Positions 1-9,066 of a stretch of DNA of 64,000 nucleotides are shown here, piece after piece. Under the pieces are notes generated by a model. The model searched no databases and had not been told where the DNA came from. It saw only the letters and a list, made by a program, of their open reading frames with translations. Within the stretch, counting starts at the first letter, position 1, and the number at the start of each line of letters is the position of its first letter. Source of the stretch: Dokdonella sp041395345 (GTDB taxonomy: Bacteria; Pseudomonadota; Gammaproteobacteria; Xanthomonadales; Rhodanobacteraceae); assembly GCF_041395345.1 (NCBI RefSeq), contig NZ_JAWLAR010000004.1:186001-250000 (forward strand), in the 5' to 3' direction. Both the position numbers and the translations under genes were made by a program.

Positions 1-237
1 GCACGCGCGCACTCACACCGCTGTCCCGATGGCCCGCGGGGAAGCCAAGTCCACCTGCTTTGGTGCACAATTGAGGATTACGGCCTGACTGACGGGGCGG
101 TGGGCGTCGTACCAGCCGATTTTTTCGGGTTTGGCTGTAGCCGTTTTCCTCAGCAAGCCTGCATACGCGCCATGGCGGTCAATGGGCGATCGATCGTCCG
201 TTCCGCGGGGCCACAAGACCGGGGTGAAACCAGATCG

Positions 238-486
238 ATGGATCACAAAAAGCAGATCAAGAAGTTCGTGCTCGAAAACTATCTTTTCACCGACGATGAA
301 AGCGCGCTTGCCGACAGCGATTCGCTGATCCGCAACGGTATCGTCGATTCGACCGGCATGCTCGAACTGATCGGGCACCTCGAAGAGACCTACTCGATCA
401 AGGTCGAGAATGCGGAAATGATTCCAGCCAATTTCGATTCCATCGACACGATCGGGGCGTTCGTCGAAAACAAGCTGTCTGCGTAG
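238..486 (+). CDS. Acyl carrier protein (phosphopantetheine-binding), copy 1
   Basis: An 82-residue acidic four-helix carrier protein. The phosphopantetheine site is the DS pair at residues 37-38 in NGIVDSTGM, the usual place at the start of helix 2. It should carry an acyl or aminoacyl thioester loaded by the AMP-forming ligase that starts 10 nt downstream. The pair resembles the second ACP-ligase pair at 9067-10910. The ATG at 238 was chosen because it starts the first helix; the reading frame upstream shows no homology. The substrate cannot be told from sequence. It is the first gene of a run of four same-strand genes with overlapping junctions. Confidence 0.88.
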   Translation: MDHKKQIKKFVLENYLFTDDESALADSDSLIRNGIVDSTGMLELIGHLEETYSIKVENAEMIPANFDSIDTIGAFVENKLSA

Positions 487-495
487 ATTGCTCGC

Positions 496-2028
496 ATGGC
501 CTCGCTTACCTCACGTGTCGAACGGATAGCACGCAGCGAGCCCGAACGACGCGCGGTTGCTTGCGGCGAGCAGCGCATCGACTACGGCACCCTCTGGGCA
601 CAGGCAAACGCTTTCGCGGCGTTTCTGCGCAACTCAGGCATTGTCGACGGTGACCGGGTTGCCCTGATCCTGCCCAACGGCATCGAGGCGATCGTTGCCT
701 GTTATGGCAGCTGGCTCGCTGGCGCAGTGATCGTGCCGCTCAACGCGCAGGCACGTGCGCGCGACCTCGAACCGTGGCTGCGTCACTGCGAGGCACGCTG
801 CGTGGTCCACGAATCCGGGCACGGCGACGCCGAATCGGCTCTCGCGGCCCTCGAGCTGCCGCCACTGCGCGTTGCTACGGGAACCGGCGAAGCGACGCCG
901 GGAACCATCGCCTGGCAGACCGCTGTCGAAACCATGGCAACGCCCGCCGCGACAACGGCCGAACCTGCCGATCTGGCCATGATCCTCTATACCTCGGGAA
1001 CGACCGGCGCCCCCAAGGGCGTCATGCTCGGTCATGCAGGACTTGCCGCCAATGTCGACTCGATCATCGACTATCTGGAGCTCGACAGGAACGACAGCAT
1101 CGTGTCGGTACTGCCGTTCTACTATTCCTACGGGGCATCGGTGCTGCATACGCATCTTGCTGTCGGCGGCTTCCTCGTCATCGAACCCAACCTGGTATTT
1201 CCACACATGATCGTGGAAACCATGGCGCGTGAGCGCGTCAGCGGTTTCTCGGGCGTGCCTTCGACCTTCCTGCTCCTGCTCAATCGGGTGCCGCTGGCCG
1301 ACCATGACCTGTCGTCACTGCGATACGTGACCCAGGCCGGTGGCGCCATGGCCCCGGCCACCACGCAGCGTCTGCAGCAAGCGCTGCCGCAGGTCCGGAT
1401 CTTCATCATGTACGGACAGACCGAAGCCACCGCACGCCTGACCTGGTTGCCGCCGCAGAAACTGGTGGAAAAATCCGGTGCGGTCGGCATACCGATTCCG
1501 GGCGTCGAGCTTGTGGTCCGTCGTGAAGACGGACAGCTGGCGGAACCGTTCGAAGTCGGTGAGGTGCATGCCCGCGGACCCAATCTCATGCTCGGCTACT
1601 GGCGCAATCCCGATGCGACTGCGGCCGTACTGAGCGAGGGCTGGCTAAAGACCGGTGACATGGGCCATCTCGACAGCGACGGCTATCTGTTCCTGTCCGG
1701 TCGTCGCAGCGACATGATCAAGACCGGCGCCCATCGCGTGCATCCGAAGGATGTCGAGGAAGTCATTGCCGAGTTGCCCGCGATCGCAGAGACGGCCGTG
1801 GTCGGCATCGACGACGACACCCTCGGCCAGGTCATCAAGGCCTTCATCGTCGTCTCGACAGAACAGAGCCTGACGGTCAACCAGGTCAAGGCGCATTGCC
1901 GGGATAGACTGGCCGCCTACAAGATTCCGAAACACATCGAATTCGTCGACGCGTTGCCGAAGACCGCCTCTGGCAAGATCCGGCGTGCGGAACTGATTGC
2001 CACCACCGAACCGCGGGAGGTCTCGTGA
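496..2028 (+). CDS. AMP-forming acyl/aminoacyl ligase (ANL superfamily), copy 1
   Basis: A 510-residue ANL-superfamily adenylating enzyme. The P-loop-like A3 motif YTSGTTGAPKGVM lies at about residues 165-177, the YGQTE motif at about 310, and the catalytic C-terminal lysine in KTASGKIRR at about residue 494. Established chemistry is ATP-dependent adenylation of a carboxylate followed by transfer to a thiol, here most likely the phosphopantetheine arm of the ACP encoded just upstream. Its stop overlaps the next start as GTGA. It is related to the ligase at 9067-10650, which belongs to the exosortase-A-associated AMP-ligase group. The acid activated is unknown. Confidence 0.87.
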   Translation: MASLTSRVERIARSEPERRAVACGEQRIDYGTLWAQANAFAAFLRNSGIVDGDRVALILPNGIEAIVACYGSWLAGAVIVPLNAQARARDLEPWLRHCEARCVVHESGHGDAESALAALELPPLRVATGTGEATPGTIAWQTAVETMATPAATTAEPADLAMILYTSGTTGAPKGVMLGHAGLAANVDSIIDYLELDRNDSIVSVLPFYYSYGASVLHTHLAVGGFLVIEPNLVFPHMIVETMARERVSGFSGVPSTFLLLLNRVPLADHDLSSLRYVTQAGGAMAPATTQRLQQALPQVRIFIMYGQTEATARLTWLPPQKLVEKSGAVGIPIPGVELVVRREDGQLAEPFEVGEVHARGPNLMLGYWRNPDATAAVLSEGWLKTGDMGHLDSDGYLFLSGRRSDMIKTGAHRVHPKDVEEVIAELPAIAETAVVGIDDDTLGQVIKAFIVVSTEQSLTVNQVKAHCRDRLAAYKIPKHIEFVDALPKTASGKIRRAELIATTEPREVS

Positions 2029-3014
2029 CAAAGCTGGATTGGAACGTACTGGAAATCGACTACGAGCAGGAGGCGGATCGCATCGCCAGGCGCCTGCGCG
2101 AAATTACCGCGCGAGAGCTGCACAAGCGCGGCCTTGTCGTGGCCATTTCCGGCGGCATCGACAGCTCGGCCAGCGTGGCGCTCGCCGTGCGTGCGCTGGG
2201 GCCCGAGCGCGTGTTCGCATTGATCCTGCCCGAGCGCGATTCCTCCGACGACAGCGCCGCGCGTGCCAACATTCTCGCCAGCCATCTCGGCATTCGCGTC
2301 GAGACCGTCGACATCGCCCCGGCCCTGGCTGCAATCGGCTGCTACAAGGCGCGCGATGAAGCGGTTCGCCGCGCCCTGCCCGAATACGGCGATGGCTGGC
2401 GTTTCAAGATCGTCATCGAAGGCGGCATCGAGGGCCAGATCAATCGCTTCAAGCTGGTCGCCGTTTCGCCGGACGGCGAACAGGTCGAACGCCCGTTGGG
2501 GTTGAGCGAGTACCTGCAGATCGTCGCCGCGACGAACTTCAAGCAGCGCATCCGCAAGAATCTCGAATACTTCCATGCCGATCGCCTCAACTATGGCGTG
2601 GTCGGAACACCGAACCGGCTTGAATACGACCAGGGCTTCTTCGTCAAGAACGGCGATGGCGCCGCCGATGTCAAACCGATCGCGCATCTGTACAAGACCC
2701 AGGTCTATGGCATGGCGCGTTTCCTCGGTCTGCCCGAACGCGTCTGTGCGGCCGTTCCGACCACCGACACCTACAGCCTCGAACAGGGCCAGGACGAATT
2801 CTATTTCGCCCTGCCCTATCGCTCGATGGATCTCGCCTTGTGGTCGCTCAACCACGACGTGGCCGCAGCCGAACTGGCTCGCGTGCTCGAGATCAGCGAA
2901 GCGCAGGCCGAAGCCGTCTACGAGGATATCCGCACCAAGCGCCGCACCACACGCTACATGCACCGCGCGCCGATCCTGGTCGGTGAAGTCAACGAACTGG
3001 ACCTGCCGCATTGA
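2025..3014 (+). CDS. NAD-synthase-like N-type ATP pyrophosphatase (possible amidase or amide ligase)
   Basis: A 329-residue protein starting with GTG inside the stop of the ligase gene (GTGA overlap). The PP-loop SGGIDSS is at residues 42-48. A second block, GTPNRLEYDQGFFVKNGDG followed by a KPIAHLYKTQV-type stretch, matches the C-terminal active-site region of ammonia-dependent NadE. It is about 50 residues longer than a typical 275-residue NadE, with the extra residues mid-protein (about 115-175). True NAD synthesis is possible, but its place between an ACP-ligase pair and a GNAT gene favours ATP-driven amidation or aminoacylation of a precursor. That role is inference; the fold assignment is firm. 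Confidence 0.8.
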   Translation: MTKLDWNVLEIDYEQEADRIARRLREITARELHKRGLVVAISGGIDSSASVALAVRALGPERVFALILPERDSSDDSAARANILASHLGIRVETVDIAPALAAIGCYKARDEAVRRALPEYGDGWRFKIVIEGGIEGQINRFKLVAVSPDGEQVERPLGLSEYLQIVAATNFKQRIRKNLEYFHADRLNYGVVGTPNRLEYDQGFFVKNGDGAADVKPIAHLYKTQVYGMARFLGLPERVCAAVPTTDTYSLEQGQDEFYFALPYRSMDLALWSLNHDVAAAELARVLEISEAQAEAVYEDIRTKRRTTRYMHRAPILVGEVNELDLPH

Positions 3015-4060
3015 GTGACACCGCGCCAGCGCCCTACGCAGTCGACGCCGGTGATGTCCGGCGCGACCGCGAAGCCGTGCTGGCGCTGTGGCAGGGCAAC
3101 CTGGGTGAAGCCACACGCATGCAGTCGAAGTTCGACTGGTTCTATGCGGGTTGTCCGTTTGGCGAACCGACCCTGCGCCTGCTTCGCCAGGTCGCCAATG
3201 GCAGCCATGTCGGAGTCGCTTCGGCGGGTCCGCGACGCATGCAGGCTGCAGATAGCGTATTCGAGGCCGGCGTTCTCGTCGATCTGGCCGTCAGTCCCGA
3301 ACATCGTTCGCTGGGCCCGGCGATGATGCTGCAGACTGCCGTTGCTGAAGCCGGTGCTGCGCGATTCGGATTGCTGTACGGATTCCCGAATCCCAAGGCC
3401 GCGCCGGTGTTCAAGCGGGTCGGCTACGCAAAGCTTGGGGAGATCGTGCGCTACGCGCGCGTATTGCGCCACGCCGGATACCTGAGTCGACGTTTGCCAC
3501 GCGCACTGGCGGCTGTCGCCGGCCCCTTCGTCGATCTTGGTGTGCGTCTGCGCGATGCCTGGCGCTCGCGCCGCGACGCGCGCCCGCTGGTGCTGTGGAG
3601 CGATGCCGCCGACCCGCGCTTTGACGCGCTATGGGCGCGATCGAATATTGGCGACACCGCACTGTCGATTCGCGACTACCGCTTCGCCCACTGGCGCTTC
3701 GACCAGTGCCCGTTCGAAGACACCGAGTTCCTGCTGCTCAGTGACCCTGCGAATGGCGACCTGCTCGCCTGGTTCGCCTGCCAGATCGTGGACAACACCG
3801 TGCACGTGCGCGACTTCTGGTCTGCCGAAGCCGCCCAGGGCATCGCGCGAATTCATGTCGATACCCTGATGGCTGAAGTGCGCAAACGGGGCCATGTCGC
3901 GATCTCGGTCGAAGTCGCCGGCAAGCGTGATCGTCTCGCCGGCTGGCGTGCCGCAGGATTCAGTGCACGCGGCAAGCGCCCGGTGTTCGGCAAGTGGAGC
4001 GACGGACGCGCGGCCAACGAGGTCGATCTGTATCTGACATCGGCCGACGAGGACGAATAG
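3011..4060 (+). CDS. GNAT-family acyltransferase-like protein
   Basis: A 349-residue protein starting with TTG, overlapping the previous stop as TTGA. The N-terminal half carries a GNAT-like core (VLVDLAVSPEHRSLGPAMML at about 95-114 as the beta4-alpha3 CoA-binding region, then YGFPNPKAAPVFKRVGY, typical of GNAT beta5). The second half looks like another, more degenerate GNAT lobe, similar to FemAB/BioF2-type double-domain proteins. The likely role is transfer of the acyl or aminoacyl group prepared by the upstream ACP-ligase pair to a sugar or lipid. It ends 14 nt before the convergent deacetylase gene. Confidence 0.72.
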   Translation: MSDTAPAPYAVDAGDVRRDREAVLALWQGNLGEATRMQSKFDWFYAGCPFGEPTLRLLRQVANGSHVGVASAGPRRMQAADSVFEAGVLVDLAVSPEHRSLGPAMMLQTAVAEAGAARFGLLYGFPNPKAAPVFKRVGYAKLGEIVRYARVLRHAGYLSRRLPRALAAVAGPFVDLGVRLRDAWRSRRDARPLVLWSDAADPRFDALWARSNIGDTALSIRDYRFAHWRFDQCPFEDTEFLLLSDPANGDLLAWFACQIVDNTVHVRDFWSAEAAQGIARIHVDTLMAEVRKRGHVAISVEVAGKRDRLAGWRAAGFSARGKRPVFGKWSDGRAANEVDLYLTSADEDE

Positions 4061-4074
4061 CCGCACCGCGAGGT

Positions 4075-5088
4075 TCAGGCCGTCTCCAGCACCCGCTGCG
4101 GCTTGCGGAACAGCAGCAGCGCCAGCTTGTCGGGACGAAACCTCCCCGCGCCATCGACAATGCCGGGCTGCTCGAAACCGATGCGACCGAGCAGCCAGTC
4201 CGGGCGATCGGCGACCGGATTGATGGTCGGATCGCTGGTGAAGATCAGTTCGTAACCCGCCTCATGCGCGCGCCTGGCAATCGCCGGCGTATAGCGGCCA
4301 TGCGGAAATGACATCGTTGTCGGCGGTTCGGCCGAGTCCAGGAAAGGCGCGACCTGGGCGCGCGCACCGGCCAGTTCGGCATCGAGATCGGATGCGCGCG
4401 TCATCGGCGTATGCGTCTTGCCGTGCAGGCCGATGGCGATACCGCCGCGCTCGAGTACGGCCAGTTCCTCGGCCAGCACCATGTGCCGATGTCCGTCATC
4501 CATGGCCTCGGCGAACGGCGCCAGCGCGGCCTCACGATCGTTGTCGTCGAGTTGCTCGATTGCCGCGATGGCGCGGCGCAGGCCGCCCATGTCGTTGCCG
4601 GCCTCGGGCTGCGCCTGGCCCGCCGCGGCCAGCAGGTCGGCCGCCTTCACCTTGCCCAGGCGCCAGCCGCCAACCAGACGTTCCTGGTAGAACGGCAGGC
4701 GCCTGCCAACCACGTCGGCGACCAGGAACAGCAATGCAGGCAAGCCAGCCCTGCGCAGGCGCGGCAAGGCAAAATCCACGTTGTCCGACCAGCCATCGTC
4801 GAAGGTGATCAGCAGGGCGCGCGCAGGCAGGCAGGTTTCGCCACGACGAGCCGCCAGTACCTCGTTGACGGAAACGATGTTGTAGTGTTGCTGAAAGAAG
4901 GTGATGCAACGGTCGAACAGCGCTGTATCCAGCGTGTAATCGGGGTCGCACGAGGCCCAGCGCGGATCGGAAGGATCGATGACGCGATGGAACATGATGA
5001 CCGTCAGCGTGCGCCGGTTGCGAAAACGGTGGTAGAGCCCGAGCAGGCCGCTACCATAGAGAAACTTCTTGACGAGATCAGACAGCAT
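4075..5088 (-). CDS. Polysaccharide deacetylase (NodB homology domain)
   Basis: A 337-residue carbohydrate esterase family 4 type protein. Visible motifs are MFHRV near residue 33, the metal-binding TFDDG motif near 95, the HGKTH form of the H-x3-H metal motif near 215, and FPHGRY near 260. It should remove N- or O-acetyl groups from a polysaccharide or a lipid-linked precursor. The start is taken at ATG 5086-5088, giving the common short N-terminus MLSDLVKKF. That start codon overlaps, on the opposite strand, the ATG of the glycosyltransferase. Exopolysaccharide loci of the exosortase-A type often contain such a gene. Confidence 0.85.
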   Translation of the reverse strand: MLSDLVKKFLYGSGLLGLYHRFRNRRTLTVIMFHRVIDPSDPRWASCDPDYTLDTALFDRCITFFQQHYNIVSVNEVLAARRGETCLPARALLITFDDGWSDNVDFALPRLRRAGLPALLFLVADVVGRRLPFYQERLVGGWRLGKVKAADLLAAAGQAQPEAGNDMGGLRRAIAAIEQLDDNDREAALAPFAEAMDDGHRHMVLAEELAVLERGGIAIGLHGKTHTPMTRASDLDAELAGARAQVAPFLDSAEPPTTMSFPHGRYTPAIARRAHEAGYELIFTSDPTINPVADRPDWLLGRIGFEQPGIVDGAGRFRPDKLALLLFRKPQRVLETA

Positions 5089-6010
5089 GACCGCAGTTCC
5101 GGATGTTTCGGCCATCATACCGACATACAACCGACGCGAACTCGTGATCCGCGCAATTCGCTCGGCGCTCGCGCAGACACGCGAGGTGGGCGAAATCATC
5201 GTCATCGACGATGGCTCGACCGACGGCACGGACGCAGCGTTGAAGGCGGAATTCGGCGATCGCATCATCAGCGTGCGCCAGGCCAATGCCGGCGTCTCGG
5301 CCGCCCGCAATCGCGGCATGGCGATGGCACGCGGACGCTACATCGCCCTGCTCGACAGCGACGACGAATGGATGCCGGAAAAGACCGCGCGGCAGGTCGA
5401 CTGGCTCGACGCGCACCCCGATTTCGGCATGGTTCTGTGCGACGTGGAGCGCGTGGATATCGAGGGCCGCCCGATCGACCGCTTTCGTCGTCGCGAGGTC
5501 ATCCGCGAAGATGGCTGGGTGCTGCCGATGGTCTTGCAGGATCCGGCCCTGGCGCCGGTGTCGGCCATGTTCCGGCGCGAGGTCCATGCCGATGTGGGCG
5601 GCTTCGACGAAACCCTGGCCACAGCCGAAGATCTCGATTTCCACCTGCGCGTGGCCAGCCGCTGGCAGATCGGCGTCATCGAGGACGCCCTGGCTCGCGC
5701 GATTCGCGGCCACGACGGACTCTCGTCGCTGTCGCGCACCTACGACGACTACACGCGTGTCATCGAGCGCAGTGTCAAGGAAGCCGGGGACAGGGTTTCC
5801 GAACAGGACAAGGCGCGCGCCCTGGCCGCCGTCTACCTGCGCAATGCACGCGGCGCGATCTTCGCCAACCGCTTCCGCGATGCCTGGGCATGGACCCGAA
5901 AGGCCAGCCGCACGTCAACGGACTCGCGCATTCGCAGCAGCGGGCGTGCAACCATGATGCTCGGCCTCAAGCGCATGGCCCTGAACCTGGTCGGGCGCAG
6001 CAAGTCCTAG
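5087..6010 (+). CDS. Family 2 glycosyltransferase
   Basis: A 307-residue GT-A fold glycosyltransferase. Visible are the N-terminal strand IIPTYNRREL, the nucleotide-binding DDGSTDGT, and the metal-binding DSDDEW at about residues 89-94, then an acceptor-side region with ATAEDLDFHLR (ED acid/base motif). It probably adds one sugar from a nucleotide-sugar donor to the growing exopolysaccharide unit at the cytoplasmic face. No membrane segments are seen. The ATG at 5087 is preferred; a TTG at 5069 would add six residues and lengthen the overlap with the divergent deacetylase. Confidence 0.87.
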   Translation: MTAVPDVSAIIPTYNRRELVIRAIRSALAQTREVGEIIVIDDGSTDGTDAALKAEFGDRIISVRQANAGVSAARNRGMAMARGRYIALLDSDDEWMPEKTARQVDWLDAHPDFGMVLCDVERVDIEGRPIDRFRRREVIREDGWVLPMVLQDPALAPVSAMFRREVHADVGGFDETLATAEDLDFHLRVASRWQIGVIEDALARAIRGHDGLSSLSRTYDDYTRVIERSVKEAGDRVSEQDKARALAAVYLRNARGAIFANRFRDAWAWTRKASRTSTDSRIRSSGRATMMLGLKRMALNLVGRSKS

Positions 6011-6213
6011 AAGGCTGTTGGAATTCATATCAGGCCGCACGTAGCGGCCATGCAGAATGCCTGGTCGCGAGCGACACCCACCTGCCGTCGATCCCCACCA
6101 TTCGTACCGTTTCTAGGCTACGGCACGCAAACTGCGCGTGCTCAGGCAGTTGATCCTTGCCTCGCATTCGCCTGGGCGATTCAACAACCTGACAGGCGGC
6201 GCTGGACCCGGCG

Positions 6214-7494
6214 TCAGTCAAACCCGTTCGCAAAAACAGGGTCGGACGCGGATGAGTCGAAACGCCAGATCCGCCCGTTCTGATGGTCGACCAGATAGAG
6301 ATCGCCGTTCTGGCCTTCGCCGAACGCCACGATCGTTCCATAGCCGGCCGAGATGCCCGACGGAAAGACCGTATAGGACGGCCCCCCGCTCTGCGAACTG
6401 ATGAAGATCTGGCTGCTGCAGGAATCTCCGAAAATGTAGTGCCCGTTCAGCGGCGCGATCGGCCCGCGGTAGCGCACGCCGCCAGCAATGGAACAGCGCA
6501 GGTCGGCATGCGAATACTCGATCAGCGGCGCAACGGAACCGTAGGTCGCCGGACAGTTCGTGCCGGGGCCTGAGGGACGTCCGAAATGGTTGCCTTCGCA
6601 TTGCGGATAACCGAAGTTGCGATTGGAGCTGCCCGCCGCCGGTCGATAGTCGATTTCTTCCCAATTGCCTTCGCCGACATCGCCGATCCAGAGATCGCCA
6701 TTGGCACGATCAAAACTCCAGCGCCACGGATTGCGGAAACCGTACAGCCAGATCTCGTCGCAGGTATTGGCGCTTCCGGCATACGGATTGCCGGGCGGAA
6801 TGGAGTAGCCGGCCGGTTGGCCCGGTGTTGCGCCGCACATCTCCGCGCTGGCGGATCCGGTCGGGTTGCGCACATCCAGTCGCAGGATCTTGCCCATCAG
6901 GAAGTAGTTGGTGCCGCTGACGTTTTTCTTCCAAAGATTCTGGGCCAGGTCTTCCGGATCGAAACTGCCAGTGCCCGAGCCTGTTCCCCAATACAGGTAG
7001 TTGTCCGGCCCGAAGTGGATGTCGCCCCCGTTGTGGTTGTAGAACAGCGGGATGCGCATGATTTCGGTATCACTGCCGGAAAACACATTCGCTGAAGGAT
7101 TGCTGGCGACCAGGCGGCGCAGGATCTCGCCATTGCTGCCACTGGCCGTGTAGACGATATAGAGGGTGCCGTTGCTGGCGAAATCCGGATCGAATGCGAT
7201 GCCGAGCAAGCCGCGCTCGACGTCCGAGACGCTGTCGACGCTGCGCGTGTAGTACGGCGTGCCCAGCAGGACACCGCTGCTGTTGATGATGCGGATGCTG
7301 CCGCTACGCTCGAGCACGAACAGGCGTCCGCTGCCGTCTTCGGGACTGCGCAGGGCGACCGGATTGTTCAGCCCGGTTGCAACAGAGGTGAGATGCAGAT
7401 CGCCGGGAATGGTGGCCCTTGCCGGCAATGCGGCCAGCGCCAAGAGCGCGCAGAACGCAGCTGCGAAAAGGAAGATTTCGGATTTGGTATTCAT
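6214..7494 (-). CDS. Secreted PQQ-dependent sugar (glucose/sorbosone) dehydrogenase with FANGFD tail
   Basis: A 426-residue secreted six-bladed beta-propeller of the soluble glucose/sorbosone dehydrogenase family. Signal peptide MNTKSEIFLFAAAFCALLAL ends near ARA (about residue 27). Family marks are GLLGIAFDPDF, NHNGGDIHFGPDNYLYWGTG, GFRNPWRWSFD and GDVGEGNWEEIDY. It is expected to oxidise sugars or alcohols in the periplasm or outside. The start is the ATG at 7494, because residues upstream of it carry no signal. The last ten residues, SDPVFANGFD, match the ends of two other secreted proteins in this window (13400 and 18118 ends). Whether PQQ is bound cannot be judged. Confidence 0.85.
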   Translation of the reverse strand: MNTKSEIFLFAAAFCALLALAALPARATIPGDLHLTSVATGLNNPVALRSPEDGSGRLFVLERSGSIRIINSSGVLLGTPYYTRSVDSVSDVERGLLGIAFDPDFASNGTLYIVYTASGSNGEILRRLVASNPSANVFSGSDTEIMRIPLFYNHNGGDIHFGPDNYLYWGTGSGTGSFDPEDLAQNLWKKNVSGTNYFLMGKILRLDVRNPTGSASAEMCGATPGQPAGYSIPPGNPYAGSANTCDEIWLYGFRNPWRWSFDRANGDLWIGDVGEGNWEEIDYRPAAGSSNRNFGYPQCEGNHFGRPSGPGTNCPATYGSVAPLIEYSHADLRCSIAGGVRYRGPIAPLNGHYIFGDSCSSQIFISSQSGGPSYTVFPSGISAGYGTIVAFGEGQNGDLYLVDHQNGRIWRFDSSASDPVFANGFD

Positions 7495-7681
7495 GGCATC
7501 GGCCCGTCTTGCGGGGGCAGCTCCGTTGCTCGCGACGTGGGTGTGCCCGCTGGTGCGGTACTGTTGCGCTTCCGGTGCAATCCGGCATCGCCCATGCAGG
7601 AGTCGCCTTTGATTCCTGCGACGCCGTAGTATAGCCCAGAGCGCGAATCCGCAGATGTGACAGCAGCGAACGGAAAATCCA

Positions 7682-8920
7682 TTGAGCAAGCAGGAACACG
7701 CCAACCGCACCAGTCAAGACGCGATCTGGAAGCGTGCCGCAAACGGTGAATTTCTTGTGGGCGGCATGCCGCTCTCGAGGGTGATCGCTGCGGTCGGCTC
7801 CACGCCTTGCTATCTGTATGACCGCCAGCGGCTGAGCGGGCGCGTGGACGAGCTGCGCTCGCAATTGCCCGAGGGCATCCAGTTGCACTATGCGGTAAAG
7901 GCAAACCCGATGCCGGCCCTGGTTGGTCACATGGCCGGCCTTGTCGATGGGCTCGATGTGGCATCGAGTGGCGAGCTGCGCACGGCGCTGGATACCGGCA
8001 TGCCGGCCGCGCGCATCAGCTTCGCCGGGCCCGGCAAGTCCGATGCGGAATTGCGTCAGTCGCATGCAGCCGGCATCCTGGTCAATCTCGAATCCTTTCG
8101 CGAATTGACTGCGCTGAGAGAAGCCAGCGATTCCAGTGGGATCGCGGCGCGCGTGGCAATCCGGGTCAACCTGCCTTTTGAACTGCGCGCATCGGGCATG
8201 AAGATGAGCGGCGGATCGCGCCCGTTTGGCGTCGATGCAGAGCGCGTGCCCGAATTGCTCGCCGAAATTACGGCTGCGGGTCTGGATTTCGAGGGCTTCC
8301 ACCTGTTCGCGGGCTCGCAAAACCTGGATGCGCAAGCCATCGTGGAAGCCCAGTCGCGCAGCTACGAACTCGTGCTGGGCTGGCTCGATGCCTGCCCTCG
8401 GCTGCCGCGAATCCTCAACCTCGGCGGCGGATTCGGCATTCCGTACACGTTGCGAGACCACCCACTTGAACTGACGCCCATCGCGGAAAACCTCGGTCGG
8501 CTGCACGAGCGTGCCGGACGCGAAATGCCCGGTGCGATGCTGGCCATCGAGCTCGGCCGCTATCTGGTCGGCGAAGCCGGCATCTACGTCGCCCGCGTCA
8601 TCGACCGCAAGATCTCGCGTGGACAGGTTTACCTGGTCGTTGATGGCGGCATGCACCACCACCTGGCTGCTTCCGGCAATTTCGGCCAGGTCATGCGCAG
8701 GAACTACCCGGTTGCGGTCAACCGGCAAACCGCGAACAAGGAAATCGCCAGCGTGGTCGGCCCGCTGTGCACACCACTGGATCTGCTCGCCGACAGTGCC
8801 GAGCTGGACCAGGCCGACATCGGCGACCTCGTCGTCGTTTTCCAGTCCGGGGCCTATGGACTGACCGCCAGTCCGCGCGCGTTCCTGAGCCATCCGGACG
8901 CGGCCGAAGCCCTGATCTGA
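7682..8920 (+). CDS. PLP-dependent decarboxylase, exosortase-A-system type
   Basis: A 412-residue fold type III (alanine-racemase-like) PLP enzyme related to diaminopimelate and ornithine decarboxylases. The PLP lysine is K73 in LHYAVKANP. Other marks are GGGFGIPY, the ELGRYLVGEAG stretch that binds PLP phosphate, and the C-terminal GAYGLTASPRAFLSHP. It matches the subgroup named pyridoxal-dependent decarboxylase, exosortase A system-associated. The TTG at 7682 is the likely start. It lies 187 nt from the divergent sugar dehydrogenase and converges with the ligase at 9067. A decarboxylated amino acid could be an amine substituent on the glycan or a ligase substrate (inference). Confidence 0.85.
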   Translation: MSKQEHANRTSQDAIWKRAANGEFLVGGMPLSRVIAAVGSTPCYLYDRQRLSGRVDELRSQLPEGIQLHYAVKANPMPALVGHMAGLVDGLDVASSGELRTALDTGMPAARISFAGPGKSDAELRQSHAAGILVNLESFRELTALREASDSSGIAARVAIRVNLPFELRASGMKMSGGSRPFGVDAERVPELLAEITAAGLDFEGFHLFAGSQNLDAQAIVEAQSRSYELVLGWLDACPRLPRILNLGGGFGIPYTLRDHPLELTPIAENLGRLHERAGREMPGAMLAIELGRYLVGEAGIYVARVIDRKISRGQVYLVVDGGMHHHLAASGNFGQVMRRNYPVAVNRQTANKEIASVVGPLCTPLDLLADSAELDQADIGDLVVVFQSGAYGLTASPRAFLSHPDAAEALI

Positions 8921-8990
8921 TCTCGGCAGAAACAACCAGGCGACAACGCGAAGGCCGTACTCGAATCCCGCGCCACCCAGCGCGCCCCTC

Positions 8991-9063
8991 GTAGGAGCGG
9001 GCTTCAGCCGCGATGCTTTTGGTCAGGTGAATCAGGAGCATCGCGGCTGAAGCCGGCTCCTAC
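8991..9063. repeat. GTAGGAGC/GCTCCTAC hairpin repeat
   Basis: A 73-nt imperfect inverted repeat. The left arm, GTAGGAGCGGGCTTCAGCCG, pairs with a right arm ending in GCTGAAGCCGGCTCCTAC, with inner GATGCT/AGCATC. It lies between the convergent decarboxylase and AMP-ligase genes, 3 nt from the ligase stop. The same family occurs at least ten times in the window. It may act as a bidirectional terminator or mRNA-stabilising structure. Confidence 0.85.
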
Positions 9064-9066
9064 CGA

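Noticed and set aside
4411..6153. 580-codon plus-strand frame across the deacetylase and glycosyltransferase
   Set aside because: It crosses two recognisable genes in other frames; its Arg/Gly/His-rich sequence is typical of shadow frames.
7304..8935. 543-codon minus-strand frame over the PLP decarboxylase
   Set aside because: It is the antisense of a clear enzyme gene and shows no motif; GC-rich codon use opens such frames.
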